From the NCBI RefSeq assembly GCF_000614145.1, contig NZ_BAKK01000007.1:95801-159800 (forward strand): a stretch of 64,000 bases of DNA. Direction: 5' to 3'. The position numbers and the translations under genes were made by a program. The DNA comes from Bacteroides faecichinchillae JCM 17102 (GTDB taxonomy: Bacteria > Bacteroidota > Bacteroidia > Bacteroidales > Bacteroidaceae). This document shows, piece by piece, positions 1 to 7,814 of the stretch (its first letter is position 1; every line of letters begins with the position of its first letter). A model generated the notes under the pieces. It was not told where the DNA came from, did no database searches, and worked only from the letters and a program-made list of their open reading frames with translations.

Positions 1-793
1 GGAAACATTGAGTATAGGCACAGTTCATGATTGGCAATTGTTTCTCTTCCAAAATTACATCACGGTAAATGTTGGTAACAGGAACTTCTGCTGTAGGAAT
101 CAGATATAAATCATCTACTTCGCAATGATACATTTGTCCTTCTTTGTCAGGAAGCTGTCCTGTACCATAACCGGAAGCTGCATTAACCACAGTCGGCGGC
201 ATAATTTCAGTATATCCTGATTTACGAGCTTCATCCAAAAAGAAATTAATAAGTGCACGTTGAAGTTGGGCACCTTTACCTTTATATACAGGAAAACCGG
301 CACCAGTGATTTTAACACCCAAATCAAAATCAATCAAATCATATTTTTTTGCTAATTCCCAATGAGGAAGTGCGTCTTTAGGAAGTTCAGTTTCCATTCC
401 ACCCATTTTCTCCACAACGTTATCTTCGGCACCTACACCTTCAGGTACACTATCATAAGGTATGTTAGGAATGGTATAAAGTAAGTTCTGCATATCAGTG
501 GCAGCTTCTGTCATTGTAGCATCCAGCTCTTTATTGATGTCTTTCAATTCGGCAACACGAGCACGGGCTGTTTCGGCTTCTTCTTTCCTACCTTCTTTCA
601 TTAGTTGTCCGATAGTACGTGAAAGGGAATTAACCTCTGCCAGATTCTTATCTAATTGATTTTGTGTGTTACGTCTCTTGTCATTGAAAGCGATAACCTG
701 ATCGATCGTTTCTTTTGCATTCTTGAAATGCTTTTTTCCCAGTCCGCGGAGTACCGCCTCTGTGTTTTCTGTAATTTGTTTAATAGTAAGCAT
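1..793 (-). CDS. serS: Seryl-tRNA synthetase, N-terminal and central part (runs off the window)
   Basis: Charges tRNA-Ser with serine in the cytoplasm. The frame is open from the ATG at 793 to the window edge, giving about 264 codons without a stop. Residues 1-110 form the Lys/Glu-rich coiled-coil tRNA-binding arm. The class II catalytic domain follows, with the serine-pocket stretch TAEVP and the beginning of motif 2 (NCAYTQCF) at the edge. The C-terminal third lies outside the window. A TAnnTTTG box at 833-840 fits its promoter. The gene is divergent from the GH2 gene at 1097. The family assignment is secure. Confidence 0.96.
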   Translation of the reverse strand, partial: MLTIKQITENTEAVLRGLGKKHFKNAKETIDQVIAFNDKRRNTQNQLDKNLAEVNSLSRTIGQLMKEGRKEEAETARARVAELKDINKELDATMTEAATDMQNLLYTIPNIPYDSVPEGVGAEDNVVEKMGGMETELPKDALPHWELAKKYDLIDFDLGVKITGAGFPVYKGKGAQLQRALINFFLDEARKSGYTEIMPPTVVNAASGYGTGQLPDKEGQMYHCEVDDLYLIPTAEVPVTNIYRDVILEEKQLPIMNCAYTQCF

Positions 794-832
794 ATCTATA
801 TACTTTTTTTGAACTTTCTTTGTTTCGAGTTA

Positions 833-840
833 CAAAGATA
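833..840 (-). promoter_or_regulatory. -7 promoter element of serS
   Basis: Reads TATCTTTG on the minus strand, a perfect Bacteroides TAnnTTTG box, 40 bp upstream of the serS ATG. No TTTG -33 box is seen at the expected spacing. Confidence 0.6.
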
Positions 841-864
841 GAGCAAAAAGATATGTAGGCATAG

Positions 865-889
865 TTATTATACATTTTACGTATAATAA
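865..889. repeat. 9-bp perfect inverted repeat in the serS/GH2 divergent gap
   Basis: TTATTATAC (865-873) and GTATAATAA (881-889) are perfect complements around a 7-nt AT-rich spacer. It sits between two divergent genes, upstream of both -7 boxes, so a dimeric regulator site is possible. No U-tract follows, so it is not an obvious terminator. The rest of the 794-1096 gap shows only AT-rich sequence and the two promoter boxes. Confidence 0.45.
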
Positions 890-1000
890 TTGCCGTAAAA
901 TCTAAGAATATATGCTTTTTTATCCATAAAGTGAATATTTGTCTTCATCTGTCATCTAAATATATCTTTTGATAAAAGTGATATATTACTTACAAAATAT

Positions 1001-1008
1001 TATCTTTG
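1001..1008 (+). promoter_or_regulatory. -7 promoter element of the GH2 gene
   Basis: TATCTTTG matches TAnnTTTG and lies 88 bp before the GH2 ATG. A TTTG at 968-971 is too far away (29 bp) to be a standard -33 box. Confidence 0.45.
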
Positions 1009-1096
1009 AGACTTGATTAATGAAAATGCTATGACGTTCTTTGGGGAATGATCTTGTTATCAACGTATTCATCAAATACATTATAAAACTATTATT

Positions 1097-2932
1097 ATGA
1101 GAAAAAATGTCATTACTTGGTTTATCTTTTGCCTCTTGCTTTTATCTGGAGGCGTTTTTAATGTAAAGGCACAAAACTTGGAAAAGTTTACATTGCCTAC
1201 ACCTTGGACAGCGGAAGCATTAGCTACTAAAGTTCCTTTTCCAGAATATCCTCGTCCACAGATGGTGCGTTACAAGTGGTTGAATTTGAATGGAATGTGG
1301 GACTATATGGGTGGTAAAAAATTATCTGATCCCGTTACTGCTACTACCCCTCCTGTCTTTCCTGCTAACACAGAAAAAATACGTGTACCATTTCCTCCTG
1401 AAGCAGAACTATCTGGTATAGCTCGTAAAGGGGATACTTGCTTGTGGTATAGACGTAGTTTTGTTGTTCCGAAAGAATGGAAAGGCAAGAATGTGCTACT
1501 GAATTTTGGTGCGGTGGATCGTATTTCGTCAGTGTTTGTAAATGGTAAGAAAGTTGGAACTCATACGGGAGGTTATGATGCTTTTAGCTTTGATATCACT
1601 GATTACTTGAAATCGGGCGAAAACGTTCTCGTGGTAGGTGCCTACGACCCGAATGATGGTCGGGCTGCTTCGGGAAAGAACGGACCTCGTGGTGATTATG
1701 TTTATACTTCTGGTATTTGGCAGACAGTTTGGCTTGAACCGGTAGAGAAACAATATATTTCTCATATAAAGCTTGTGCCTGATGTGAAGAATAACCGTCT
1801 GGAAGTAGTAGCCTATAGTGATAATCCGGGATTGACAGTGACTGCAATTGCCAGTAACGGTAATTCGGAAGTTGCAAAATCAAATGGAAGTTCCAATACC
1901 AGTTTTTATCTGCCTATTCAGAATCCTCGTTTGTGGAGTCCGGATGATCCTTTTTTATACGAATTGAAATTGCAGTTGAAAGACCGGAAAGGAAAGATAA
2001 TAGACGAAATATCTTCTTATTTTGGTATGCGGTCGGTTACTATGGGTAAGGTAGATGGGGTGCTTCGTCCTTTGTTGAATGGAGAATTTGTTTTCCACAT
2101 CGGTCTTTTGGATCAAGGTTATTGGCCTGATGGTGCATTTACTGCTCCTACAGAACAGGCTTTGTTGTATGATATTGAGCTAGCTAAACGTGCAGGATTT
2201 AATGTGATTCGTAAACATATTAAAGTTGAGCCTCAACGCTGGTATTATCATTGTGACCGACTTGGTTTGATGGTTTGGCAAGATATGCCTAACCTTTGGG
2301 AGCCTGATGATGCAGATTCTGTGGCTGTTCGCAAACAGTTTCGTGATGAATTGAAAGTGATGATTGACCAACATGTTAGTTCACCATCTATTGTAATGTG
2401 GGTTCCGTTTAATGAGAATTGGGGAGCTTTTGAAGCAACCGACATTACTGATTGGGTGAAGAAATATGATTCCAGCCGTCTGGTAAATGGAATGTCCGGA
2501 TACAACTATGCTCCCGGATATCGTAAAGCATACGGAGATCCCGGTAATGGTGATTTTGTAGACATGCACCATTATGGTAAGATAGAACCTCAGGCAATGC
2601 CTCGGCCAACTGATAAGAGAGGGGCTTCCCTTGGAGAATTCGGAGGAAAAGGTTTATTTGTGCGTGGACATATGTGGCCTGTACGTAATGATGCTTATGA
2701 GATGATGTTGAATAAGGACCAATTAACGGATACTTATGTATTGATGGCTACTGAATTAGAGCAGATGATTAAATATTTTGGATTGAGTACAGCTATCTAC
2801 ACACAAACTACGGATGTGGAACATGAGATAAACGGTCTGGTTACTTATGATCGAAAAGTGGAAAAGATGGATCTTGATAAGGTGAAACAGATAAATCAAG
2901 ATGTAATAAAGAGTACGCGGAAAAAGAAATAG
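1097..2932 (+). CDS. Secreted glycoside hydrolase family 2 protein
   Basis: A 611-aa exo-acting glycosidase of the beta-galactosidase/glucuronidase/mannosidase family, probably periplasmic or surface-exposed. Residues 1-25 are a signal peptide ending near VKA. A jelly-roll sugar-binding domain (about 60-220) carries the family landmark GMWDYM and is followed by an Ig-like domain (about 220-320) and the TIM barrel. NENWG puts the acid/base Glu near residue 440 and GEFGG puts the probable nucleophile near 514. The substrate cannot be read from sequence. It stands alone, without SusC/SusD neighbours, and ends at a strong terminator. It has no large C-terminal extra domains, so it is shorter than most GH2 enzymes. 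Confidence 0.88.
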   Translation: MRKNVITWFIFCLLLLSGGVFNVKAQNLEKFTLPTPWTAEALATKVPFPEYPRPQMVRYKWLNLNGMWDYMGGKKLSDPVTATTPPVFPANTEKIRVPFPPEAELSGIARKGDTCLWYRRSFVVPKEWKGKNVLLNFGAVDRISSVFVNGKKVGTHTGGYDAFSFDITDYLKSGENVLVVGAYDPNDGRAASGKNGPRGDYVYTSGIWQTVWLEPVEKQYISHIKLVPDVKNNRLEVVAYSDNPGLTVTAIASNGNSEVAKSNGSSNTSFYLPIQNPRLWSPDDPFLYELKLQLKDRKGKIIDEISSYFGMRSVTMGKVDGVLRPLLNGEFVFHIGLLDQGYWPDGAFTAPTEQALLYDIELAKRAGFNVIRKHIKVEPQRWYYHCDRLGLMVWQDMPNLWEPDDADSVAVRKQFRDELKVMIDQHVSSPSIVMWVPFNENWGAFEATDITDWVKKYDSSRLVNGMSGYNYAPGYRKAYGDPGNGDFVDMHHYGKIEPQAMPRPTDKRGASLGEFGGKGLFVRGHMWPVRNDAYEMMLNKDQLTDTYVLMATELEQMIKYFGLSTAIYTQTTDVEHEINGLVTYDRKVEKMDLDKVKQINQDVIKSTRKKK

Positions 2933-2991
2933 AAATGTGCCTTGTTGCTCAAGAGTCTTGTATGGGAATTTCTTTTGCTATTATATAGGAT

Positions 2992-3030
2992 AAAATGAGA
3001 TGTAATAGCCTGAATTACATCTCATTTTTT
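2992..3030. terminator. Bidirectional terminator between GH2 and the BF3164-like gene
   Basis: A perfect 15-bp stem (2992-3006 with 3014-3028) around a 7-nt loop is followed by TTTT on the plus strand and preceded by AAAA, so it can end transcription from both convergent genes. Confidence 0.85.
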
Positions 3031-3089
3031 GTTCGATAATCAATGTGCTAGTTCTAAAATTCAGATATTTTCATTCCACTAAATGGTTA

Positions 3090-4151
3090 TTAAGATGGAA
3101 GAAGTTGGTAGTAATATAGATAATCATCTTCTATATTTTTATCGCAAGCATATACAATATTGCTTGTTTCGTCAATGACGATGTCGCTGATGTATCTTCC
3201 TAAATTGATTGTATTTAGATTTTCACCTTCTAAATTGTAGATTTCTAATGAACTCCGAACATTTGATAAATTTTGTACTTGTGTTCCTTGATAGATTGCA
3301 TATATCGTATTTTTTCCACAAATCACATCTGAATAATAGTAAATCATTTCATCATCCCGATCTTTATTGTATAAATCGTTTTGGAGTTTGTCGTCTCCAA
3401 TAATTAATTTTAGATTAAAACCAAGAGAGGAAATTTGATAAACTTCCAAACGATTAATATATCTATAAGCGATAGCCATATAGTTATCACTTACTGAGAT
3501 CTTGCATTCATAAGGACCAGAATAATCATTTTCAGAAGGTTTTAATGAGAAATCTATTGCATCTACTACTTTTTCTGTTTTCAAGTTTAATAGTTCTACT
3601 GCAATTTCCTTAGGCATAAAACTTGTTCCTATAAACAAGCTGTCATCATATTGTTGCATTCGGGTATATGCTTTGGGAATTCCATGTTCTTTACTCCAAA
3701 TAGGGAAGTGGAATGTATGTGTGTGAATGAGTGAATCTGCCTTTGTTTGGTATATGTTCATTATATTCAGAGCATTTGAATAAATGCCTACATTTCCATT
3801 TTTTTTCATACGGCATAAAGATGGGATAATATACTCATTTGGTCCATTACCGATTTTTCCCCATTGTATGAGCTTCTGTGTATATAGGTCGAAGATGGAA
3901 AGAAAGGAAGAATCTTTATTGTTAAGTACATAAAGCTGATTATTGTTTAAAAACCATCTTTCTGGATAGAATATAAATGGTAATTTTAAGGAATCAACTT
4001 CGATTGATAATTTATCTTTTAGGTTTTTCGCAATTACGGGAATTTTTTCTTTTGATTTTTGTGATTGCGTACAACTAGAAAAGAAAACTATCATCAAGGC
4101 AAGTGTATACACTAGCCTTGATGTTTTTAGGTGGAATGCTTTATTTACCAT
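3090..4151 (-). CDS. BF3164-type lipoprotein, predicted six-bladed beta-propeller
   Basis: A 353-aa exported lipoprotein. The signal sequence ends in a lipobox (FFSSC, Cys27). The body shows repeated blade-like beta segments and the GKIGNGPNEY motif typical of Bacteroides proteins annotated as BF3164-family lipoproteins or 6-bladed propellers. No enzymatic residues are evident and the function is unknown. It overlaps the upstream NVEALA-type gene by 7 bp, so the two are co-transcribed and probably translationally coupled. This pairing recurs in the genus, which suggests that the propeller and the small secreted peptide act together. Confidence 0.78.
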   Translation of the reverse strand: MVNKAFHLKTSRLVYTLALMIVFFSSCTQSQKSKEKIPVIAKNLKDKLSIEVDSLKLPFIFYPERWFLNNNQLYVLNNKDSSFLSIFDLYTQKLIQWGKIGNGPNEYIIPSLCRMKKNGNVGIYSNALNIMNIYQTKADSLIHTHTFHFPIWSKEHGIPKAYTRMQQYDDSLFIGTSFMPKEIAVELLNLKTEKVVDAIDFSLKPSENDYSGPYECKISVSDNYMAIAYRYINRLEVYQISSLGFNLKLIIGDDKLQNDLYNKDRDDEMIYYYSDVICGKNTIYAIYQGTQVQNLSNVRSSLEIYNLEGENLNTINLGRYISDIVIDETSNIVYACDKNIEDDYLYYYQLLPS

Positions 4152-4399
4152 CTTTTACAATCTTCTTTTCCTTTTCCAGTTTGTTCTTTGTAGCAACAAT
4201 CATAGATTCTTTCTTCTCCACTCAATATTCTGCGGTATCCGTTTGAATTGTCGCATTTGAAGTGTTCTTCTTGGGCTAATGATTCTATATTCGCTAATAT
4301 TAGCTTTGATATTGGTTTTACCAGTTGTGTGCGATAAACATTATATCCCACTATTAACGTAATTACTGATAAAAATGTTACTTTGATAATCTTTTTCAT
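4145..4399 (-). CDS. NVEALA-type small secreted protein
   Basis: An 84-aa protein with an N-terminal hydrophobic export segment (about residues 5-22). ILANIESLAQ (about 34-43) corresponds to the NVEALA family signature (consensus like LANVEALA). After it comes a short mature part with four cysteines (CDNS, DCC, EDC) and a basic, Trp-terminated end. NVEALA proteins are a Bacteroidales family of unknown role, sometimes discussed as precursors of processed peptides because of the conserved Ala-containing cleavage-like motif. It is the first gene of a two-gene unit with the BF3164-type lipoprotein. The family call is likely; any peptide product is inference. Confidence 0.75.
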   Translation of the reverse strand: MKKIIKVTFLSVITLIVGYNVYRTQLVKPISKLILANIESLAQEEHFKCDNSNGYRRILSGEERIYDCCYKEQTGKGKEDCKRW

Positions 4400-4444
4400 G
4401 ATTTTGAGTTATAAAATGGTTACTTTCATACAATATTTTTTGTT

Positions 4445-4454
4445 ATCCTCCTTT
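4445..4454 (-). promoter_or_regulatory. Unusual strong Shine-Dalgarno-like site in the NVEALA leader
   Basis: AAAGGAGGAT on the minus strand is a near-perfect SD sequence, which is unusual in this genus. It lies 46 nt before the NVEALA ATG and 16 nt before a six-codon mini-ORF (MKVTIL, 4409-4429). Whether it serves translation is uncertain. Confidence 0.3.
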
Positions 4455-4764
4455 CTATTATAGCTATAATATTGATGAATGATGCATGTTTTCTGAACTA
4501 TTTAAAATATGTTGTTAGACAAAAATGGGAAATAAAAGTGGGAAAATCTACTATTTTTGCTGACCATTTCTGACCTATTGTAATTTTGGTTCTATTTTTT
4601 CATTTTTATTGTATAAAATTCTATCAGAGTTTCTTTTTTGGGGGAAAGAATTCTTATAGTAATTTGAAACGTGCTGAATTGAAAATAAGTATTGAAGAAG
4701 CTGAACAATGGATAAGATTTAAAAAAGAGATTCTGGTTTAGGATAGCATCATGCTTCTCGGATG

Positions 4765-4810
4765 AGAAAAAGAAAGGAGACGTAATCCGAACGATTACAT
4801 CTCCTTTCTT
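4765..4810 (-). terminator. Rho-independent terminator of rplU-rpmA
   Basis: A 17-bp stem (4770-4787 paired with 4793-4810, one C-A mismatch) with a 5-nt loop is followed by a T-rich stretch on the minus strand, 23 bp after the rpmA stop codon. Confidence 0.85.
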
Positions 4811-4832
4811 AAAACTATTTTCAGTTGTACGA

Positions 4833-5096
4833 TTATGCCTCAGATACAGGAACGATAGAAACATATCTTCTATCTTCCTTACCTACTTTGAAACTTACTG
4901 TACCATCTACTAAAGCGAAAAGAGTGTGGTCTTTACCCATACCGATGTTTTCACCCGGATGGAATTCAGTACCTCTTTGACGAACGATGATGTTACCTGC
5001 TTTGCAAGCTTCGCCACCAAATATCTTAACGCCTAATCTTTTGCTGTGTGATTCGCGGCCGTTCTTAGAACTACCGACACCTTTTTTATGTGCCAT
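4833..5096 (-). CDS. rpmA: 50S ribosomal protein L27
   Basis: An 87-aa protein of the large ribosomal subunit, near the peptidyl-transferase centre. The diagnostic N-terminus [16 protein letters not shown] is followed by GVKIFGGE and the IIVRQRGT segment. The start is directly after Met as usual, without the cleaved N-terminal extension seen in some Firmicutes. It follows rplU by 21 bp in the conserved rplU-rpmA operon and ends at a strong hairpin terminator. Confidence 0.98.
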   Translation of the reverse strand: MAHKKGVGSSKNGRESHSKRLGVKIFGGEACKAGNIIVRQRGTEFHPGENIGMGKDHTLFALVDGTVSFKVGKEDRRYVSIVPVSEA

Positions 5097-5117
5097 TTCT
5101 TCTTACTTTTAAATTGA

Positions 5118-5435
5118 TTAAGCTACTACTTCTGTGATTGTTAACTCTGTGAACTGCTGACGGTGACCGTTCAGTTTTCTATAACCTTTTCTTCTTTTCT
5201 TGTGGAAAACAAGAACTTTGTCACCTTTAACCAAGTTGGAAATAACTTGGCAAACAACTTTAGCACCTTCTACTACAGGGGCACCTACAGTAACATTTCC
5301 GTCTTTGTCTACCAAAAGAACTTTTTCAAACTCTACAGTTGAACCGTTTTCTGCACCTTCGATGTGGTGAACGAACAACTTCTGACCAGCTTCTGCTTTA
5401 AATTGCTGACCGTTAATTTCTACAATTGCGTACAT
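5118..5435 (-). CDS. rplU: 50S ribosomal protein L21
   Basis: A 105-aa primary 23S rRNA-binding protein. It has the standard beginning [18 protein letters not shown] and the C-terminal basic RNA-binding motif [16 protein letters not shown]. It is the first gene of the rplU-rpmA operon, driven by a full consensus promoter at 5525-5556 and preceded by an approximately 80-nt structured leader. Confidence 0.98.
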   Translation of the reverse strand: MYAIVEINGQQFKAEAGQKLFVHHIEGAENGSTVEFEKVLLVDKDGNVTVGAPVVEGAKVVCQVISNLVKGDKVLVFHKKRRKGYRKLNGHRQQFTELTITEVVA

Positions 5436-5518
5436 CTTATAATAAATGTATAAGTTAGCTCCGGCGGGTGGTCTTTAATCTCTTAAAGAACTCTTGGTTA
5501 AACCCGTTGCGGAATAAT
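5436..5518 (-). promoter_or_regulatory. Structured 5' leader of rplU-rpmA
   Basis: Between the inferred transcription start (about 5518) and the rplU ATG, the RNA can form a 7-bp hairpin UCUUUAA-GAGA-UUAAAGA (5489 to 5472) with a GNRA tetraloop. GC-rich strands around it (ACCC/GGGT type) could close a larger stem. A leader like this fits autoregulation by a ribosomal protein. I cannot match it to a named Rfam family by eye. Confidence 0.45.
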
Positions 5519-5524
5519 CGGGCA

Positions 5525-5556
5525 CAAAAGTACTATTTTTATTTGTTTGTGACAAA
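5525..5556 (-). promoter_or_regulatory. Consensus promoter of rplU-rpmA (-33 and -7)
   Basis: On the minus strand, TTTG (5556-5553), a 20-bp spacer and TACTTTTG (5532-5525) match the Bacteroides sigma-ABfr consensus (TTTG, 19-21 bp, TAnnTTTG) exactly. Confidence 0.8.
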
Positions 5557-5615
5557 TATTTCGTCGTTTTTTTCTTTGTAATCTTTCTAACCTTTGTACA
5601 CTCTTTACCAATTTA

Positions 5616-5692
5616 TTGGCACAGTTGTGCCAAAGGCTTGGCACTGTTGTGCCATTCCATTGACAAGGTTCTGCCACCGTAGTGGCAGAAAT
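5616..5692. repeat. Array of alternating half-sites with an exact 11-bp period
   Basis: Seven 11-bp units start at 5616, 5627, 5638, 5649, 5660, 5671 and 5682. They begin TTGGCAC, GTGCCAA, TTGGCAC, GTGCCAT, TTGACAA, CTGCCAC and GTGGCAG, so successive units alternate in orientation and each can pair with its neighbour (for example 5669-5677 with 5682-5690, nine perfect pairs). The array ends 3 bp from the HAD gene stop and lies about 60 bp upstream of the rplU promoter. No U-tract follows any hairpin. See also the second array at 32280. Confidence 0.7.
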
Positions 5693-5693
5693 A

Positions 5694-6332
5694 TTAGTCT
5701 AGTAACTCTGCCAAAGAGTTCATAATGATTCGATGAGGGTATGCTTTAAGTTCGTTGGCGGTAGTCATTCCATTGAGAACTCCGGCAAAATCTACTCCGG
5801 CATTTTGGGCAGTTTCGGCATCTACAGTGCTGTCTCCCACATATAAAGTCTCTTTTTGAGTACTTTTTAGATGTTTTAATGCAAACTGTACTCCTTCGGC
5901 TGATGGTTTTGCCGTTTTTACATCTTCTCCACCGACAACAATATCAAAAAAATCTTCCGGAAGGTAATTATTCAGATAGTCCAGTATTCGGAAACGATAT
6001 TTAGTAGAAATGATCCCGATACGTGCTCCCCGTTTTTTAAGTTCTTTCAGCGTAGGCAATGTCTCGGGAAAAAGAATAGTATTGGCATTCATATGTATAT
6101 CCGCTTCTTTTCTATATTCCAGTCGAAAAGCAGTTAGTTGTTCGGGATCTGTAATGCCAGTGAGGATATTAAAAGACTCTTCCAACGTTTTACCGATTGT
6201 CCGTTTGATGGCTTTGTCAGTTACATCAGTGTACTGATGACGGGTAAGTACTATTCTGAAACAGGTAACAATGCCGCGTGACGAATCGGCTAATGTATAG
6301 TCAAAGTCGAATAAATAGGTTTTATAGTCCAT
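5694..6332 (-). CDS. HAD-superfamily hydrolase, phosphoglycolate phosphatase/PgmB-like
   Basis: A 212-aa phosphatase or phosphomutase. Motif I FDFDYTLADS supplies the nucleophile Asp and the general acid Asp two residues later. An alpha-helical cap (about 20-85) follows, then motif II (IISTKYR), the Lys region of motif III (TAKPSAEGV) and motif IV (VGDSTVD). The start is taken at the ATG at 6332, because an upstream in-frame TTG at 6350 lies inside a perfect -7 box. The substrate is not readable. It stands directly upstream of the 11-bp-period array. Confidence 0.82.
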   Translation of the reverse strand: MDYKTYLFDFDYTLADSSRGIVTCFRIVLTRHQYTDVTDKAIKRTIGKTLEESFNILTGITDPEQLTAFRLEYRKEADIHMNANTILFPETLPTLKELKKRGARIGIISTKYRFRILDYLNNYLPEDFFDIVVGGEDVKTAKPSAEGVQFALKHLKSTQKETLYVGDSTVDAETAQNAGVDFAGVLNGMTTANELKAYPHRIIMNSLAELLD

Positions 6333-6347
6333 AGGAAAACTTTTCTG

Positions 6348-6355
6348 CAAAAGTA
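6348..6355 (-). promoter_or_regulatory. -7 promoter element of the HAD gene
   Basis: TACTTTTG on the minus strand matches TAnnTTTG 16 bp before the chosen ATG, so the leader would be short. Confidence 0.5.
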
Positions 6356-6369
6356 CTAAAATCCCATTT

Positions 6370-7254
6370 CTATTTTACAGGTTCAACTGTATATCCTTGT
6401 TTTTTCAGTAAGTTTAGTATTCCTTTTTCACCCGGAAGATGCAAAGCACCGACAGCTACGAAAGTTGGAGTTGTTTTCATAATATTGGGTAATTTCTCTG
6501 CCCATGCCTGATTGCGGTTGTAAATCATGGCATCATCTTCACCGGGGAGTGGATCACATTGATCTCCTTTACGCTCTTCGCTGAGGCTGAGCATAGAAGC
6601 CAGATCTTGTTTTGAATAGGCATCTGTCACCTTTTTCAAGATATCTATTGATTCATCCATATTATTAAGTACACACATTAATAACTGTGCCTGGCGTTTT
6701 AATGAAGTACCATTAAATAGCAAGTTAAATTGGAAGTCTACTGTTTCTAAGCCTTCTACCTTTTTACCTTTTTGAATAGCCAGGTTCTGAAAATAGGTAT
6801 CGAGTTGTTCTTGTGGCTTAAAGTTCTGAATGTGTTTTATATAGGCTATTACTATTATATTATTTTGTATAGCGGATGGCTTTAATTTAGGTACCAGTGT
6901 TAGGTCCATCCTTAGGTATTCCTTACAAATTTTGTTAGCAGTTTCGAAGTCAGCAGCTGAAAGAAGCGACATTAATGTCGTATCGCTTTCGGTCATCATC
7001 ATCTTTTGCATTCTTTGCATAGCTGCAGGTGTTTGTGTGTCTGATATTTTCAATTCTCCGTATACTTGTAACGTTTCGTCTAATGCTTTTTGTAGACCAT
7101 CAATGCTATCTTTGATGCTGAGTGGAGCTAAATGGTGTGTACCTATTATATAGGAAGGTTTTTCAAGGTCGTTTCCTGATATTTTCCATAACAGTTGTGC
7201 ATTTGCGCTAAGCGATATGCCTATCAAAATAACTGCTACAATGAATGATTTCAT
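6370..7254 (-). CDS. TraB/GumN family exported protein
   Basis: A 294-aa protein with a cleavable signal peptide (MKSFIVAVILIGISLSANA). Its N-terminal half shows LWKISGNDLEKPSYIIGTHH and its C-terminus VGALHLPGEKGI, the two conserved GTxH and GxxH elements of the TraB/GumN (Tiki-like) fold that are thought to line a putative metal/protease site. The biochemical role in Bacteroides is unknown. It is followed by the HAD gene and preceded by the NlpC/P60 lipoprotein, all on the minus strand with small gaps, which suggests joint transcription. Confidence 0.82.
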   Translation of the reverse strand: MKSFIVAVILIGISLSANAQLLWKISGNDLEKPSYIIGTHHLAPLSIKDSIDGLQKALDETLQVYGELKISDTQTPAAMQRMQKMMMTESDTTLMSLLSAADFETANKICKEYLRMDLTLVPKLKPSAIQNNIIVIAYIKHIQNFKPQEQLDTYFQNLAIQKGKKVEGLETVDFQFNLLFNGTSLKRQAQLLMCVLNNMDESIDILKKVTDAYSKQDLASMLSLSEERKGDQCDPLPGEDDAMIYNRNQAWAEKLPNIMKTTPTFVAVGALHLPGEKGILNLLKKQGYTVEPVK

Positions 7255-7280
7255 GACTCTTACTGTTTATAAGCTGATGA

Positions 7281-7793
7281 TTATTGTATCCTTCCACCAG
7301 ATATCCAATGTTTGGTATAGTAATCTTCATTTAGATTACTGACAATAACTCCTTTACTGGTACTGGCGTGGATGAATTTGCCGTTTTTTAGATAAATTCC
7401 CACGTGAGCTACTTTTTTCCCGGAGTTTCTGCTGGTAAAGAATACGAGATCACCTTCTCTGAGATTCCGTTTGCTGACTTTATAACTTTTCTTTTTCAGA
7501 TCTTCCGTATTTCGTGGAAGTTGGGTGCGGTAGACTTTCCGGTAGACTTGATAAGTAAGCCCTGAACAGTCTGTCCCTCTTTTTGAATCTCCACCGCCAC
7601 GATAAGGAACACCTATCCAATCGGCCGATTCCATATAAAGTTTATGATTATCTTCAAGATTAATATCAACTCCTAAACGGATAGAAGCCTTTGCTAATGC
7701 TTTATAATCCAGATGAGGGGCGGAAGTACGGCAAGAACTTAAACTTATGATCAGTCCTAGTAGTAAAATTGATTGTAAAAAGAGTCTTTTCAT
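7281..7793 (-). CDS. NlpC/P60 family (C40) cell-wall peptidase lipoprotein
   Basis: A 170-aa lipoprotein (lipobox LSSC, Cys21) that probably cleaves peptide stems of peptidoglycan in the periplasm. The C40 catalytic Cys is in GTDCSGL (Cys76), the catalytic His in VAHVGIYL (His130) and the third polar residue in KFIHAST (His142). It lacks an N-terminal SH3 domain, so it is a minimal enzyme like Spr/MepS. It follows the ABC transporter genes by 21 bp. Confidence 0.88.
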   Translation of the reverse strand: MKRLFLQSILLLGLIISLSSCRTSAPHLDYKALAKASIRLGVDINLEDNHKLYMESADWIGVPYRGGGDSKRGTDCSGLTYQVYRKVYRTQLPRNTEDLKKKSYKVSKRNLREGDLVFFTSRNSGKKVAHVGIYLKNGKFIHASTSKGVIVSNLNEDYYTKHWISGGRIQ

Positions 7794-7814
7794 GGTCTTT
7801 CGCTGTTATTGGGG

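Noticed and set aside
4592..4864. 90-aa minus-strand reading frame overlapping rpmA
   Set aside because: It runs through the rpmA terminator and 3' end, has a poor composition and overlaps a certain ribosomal gene.
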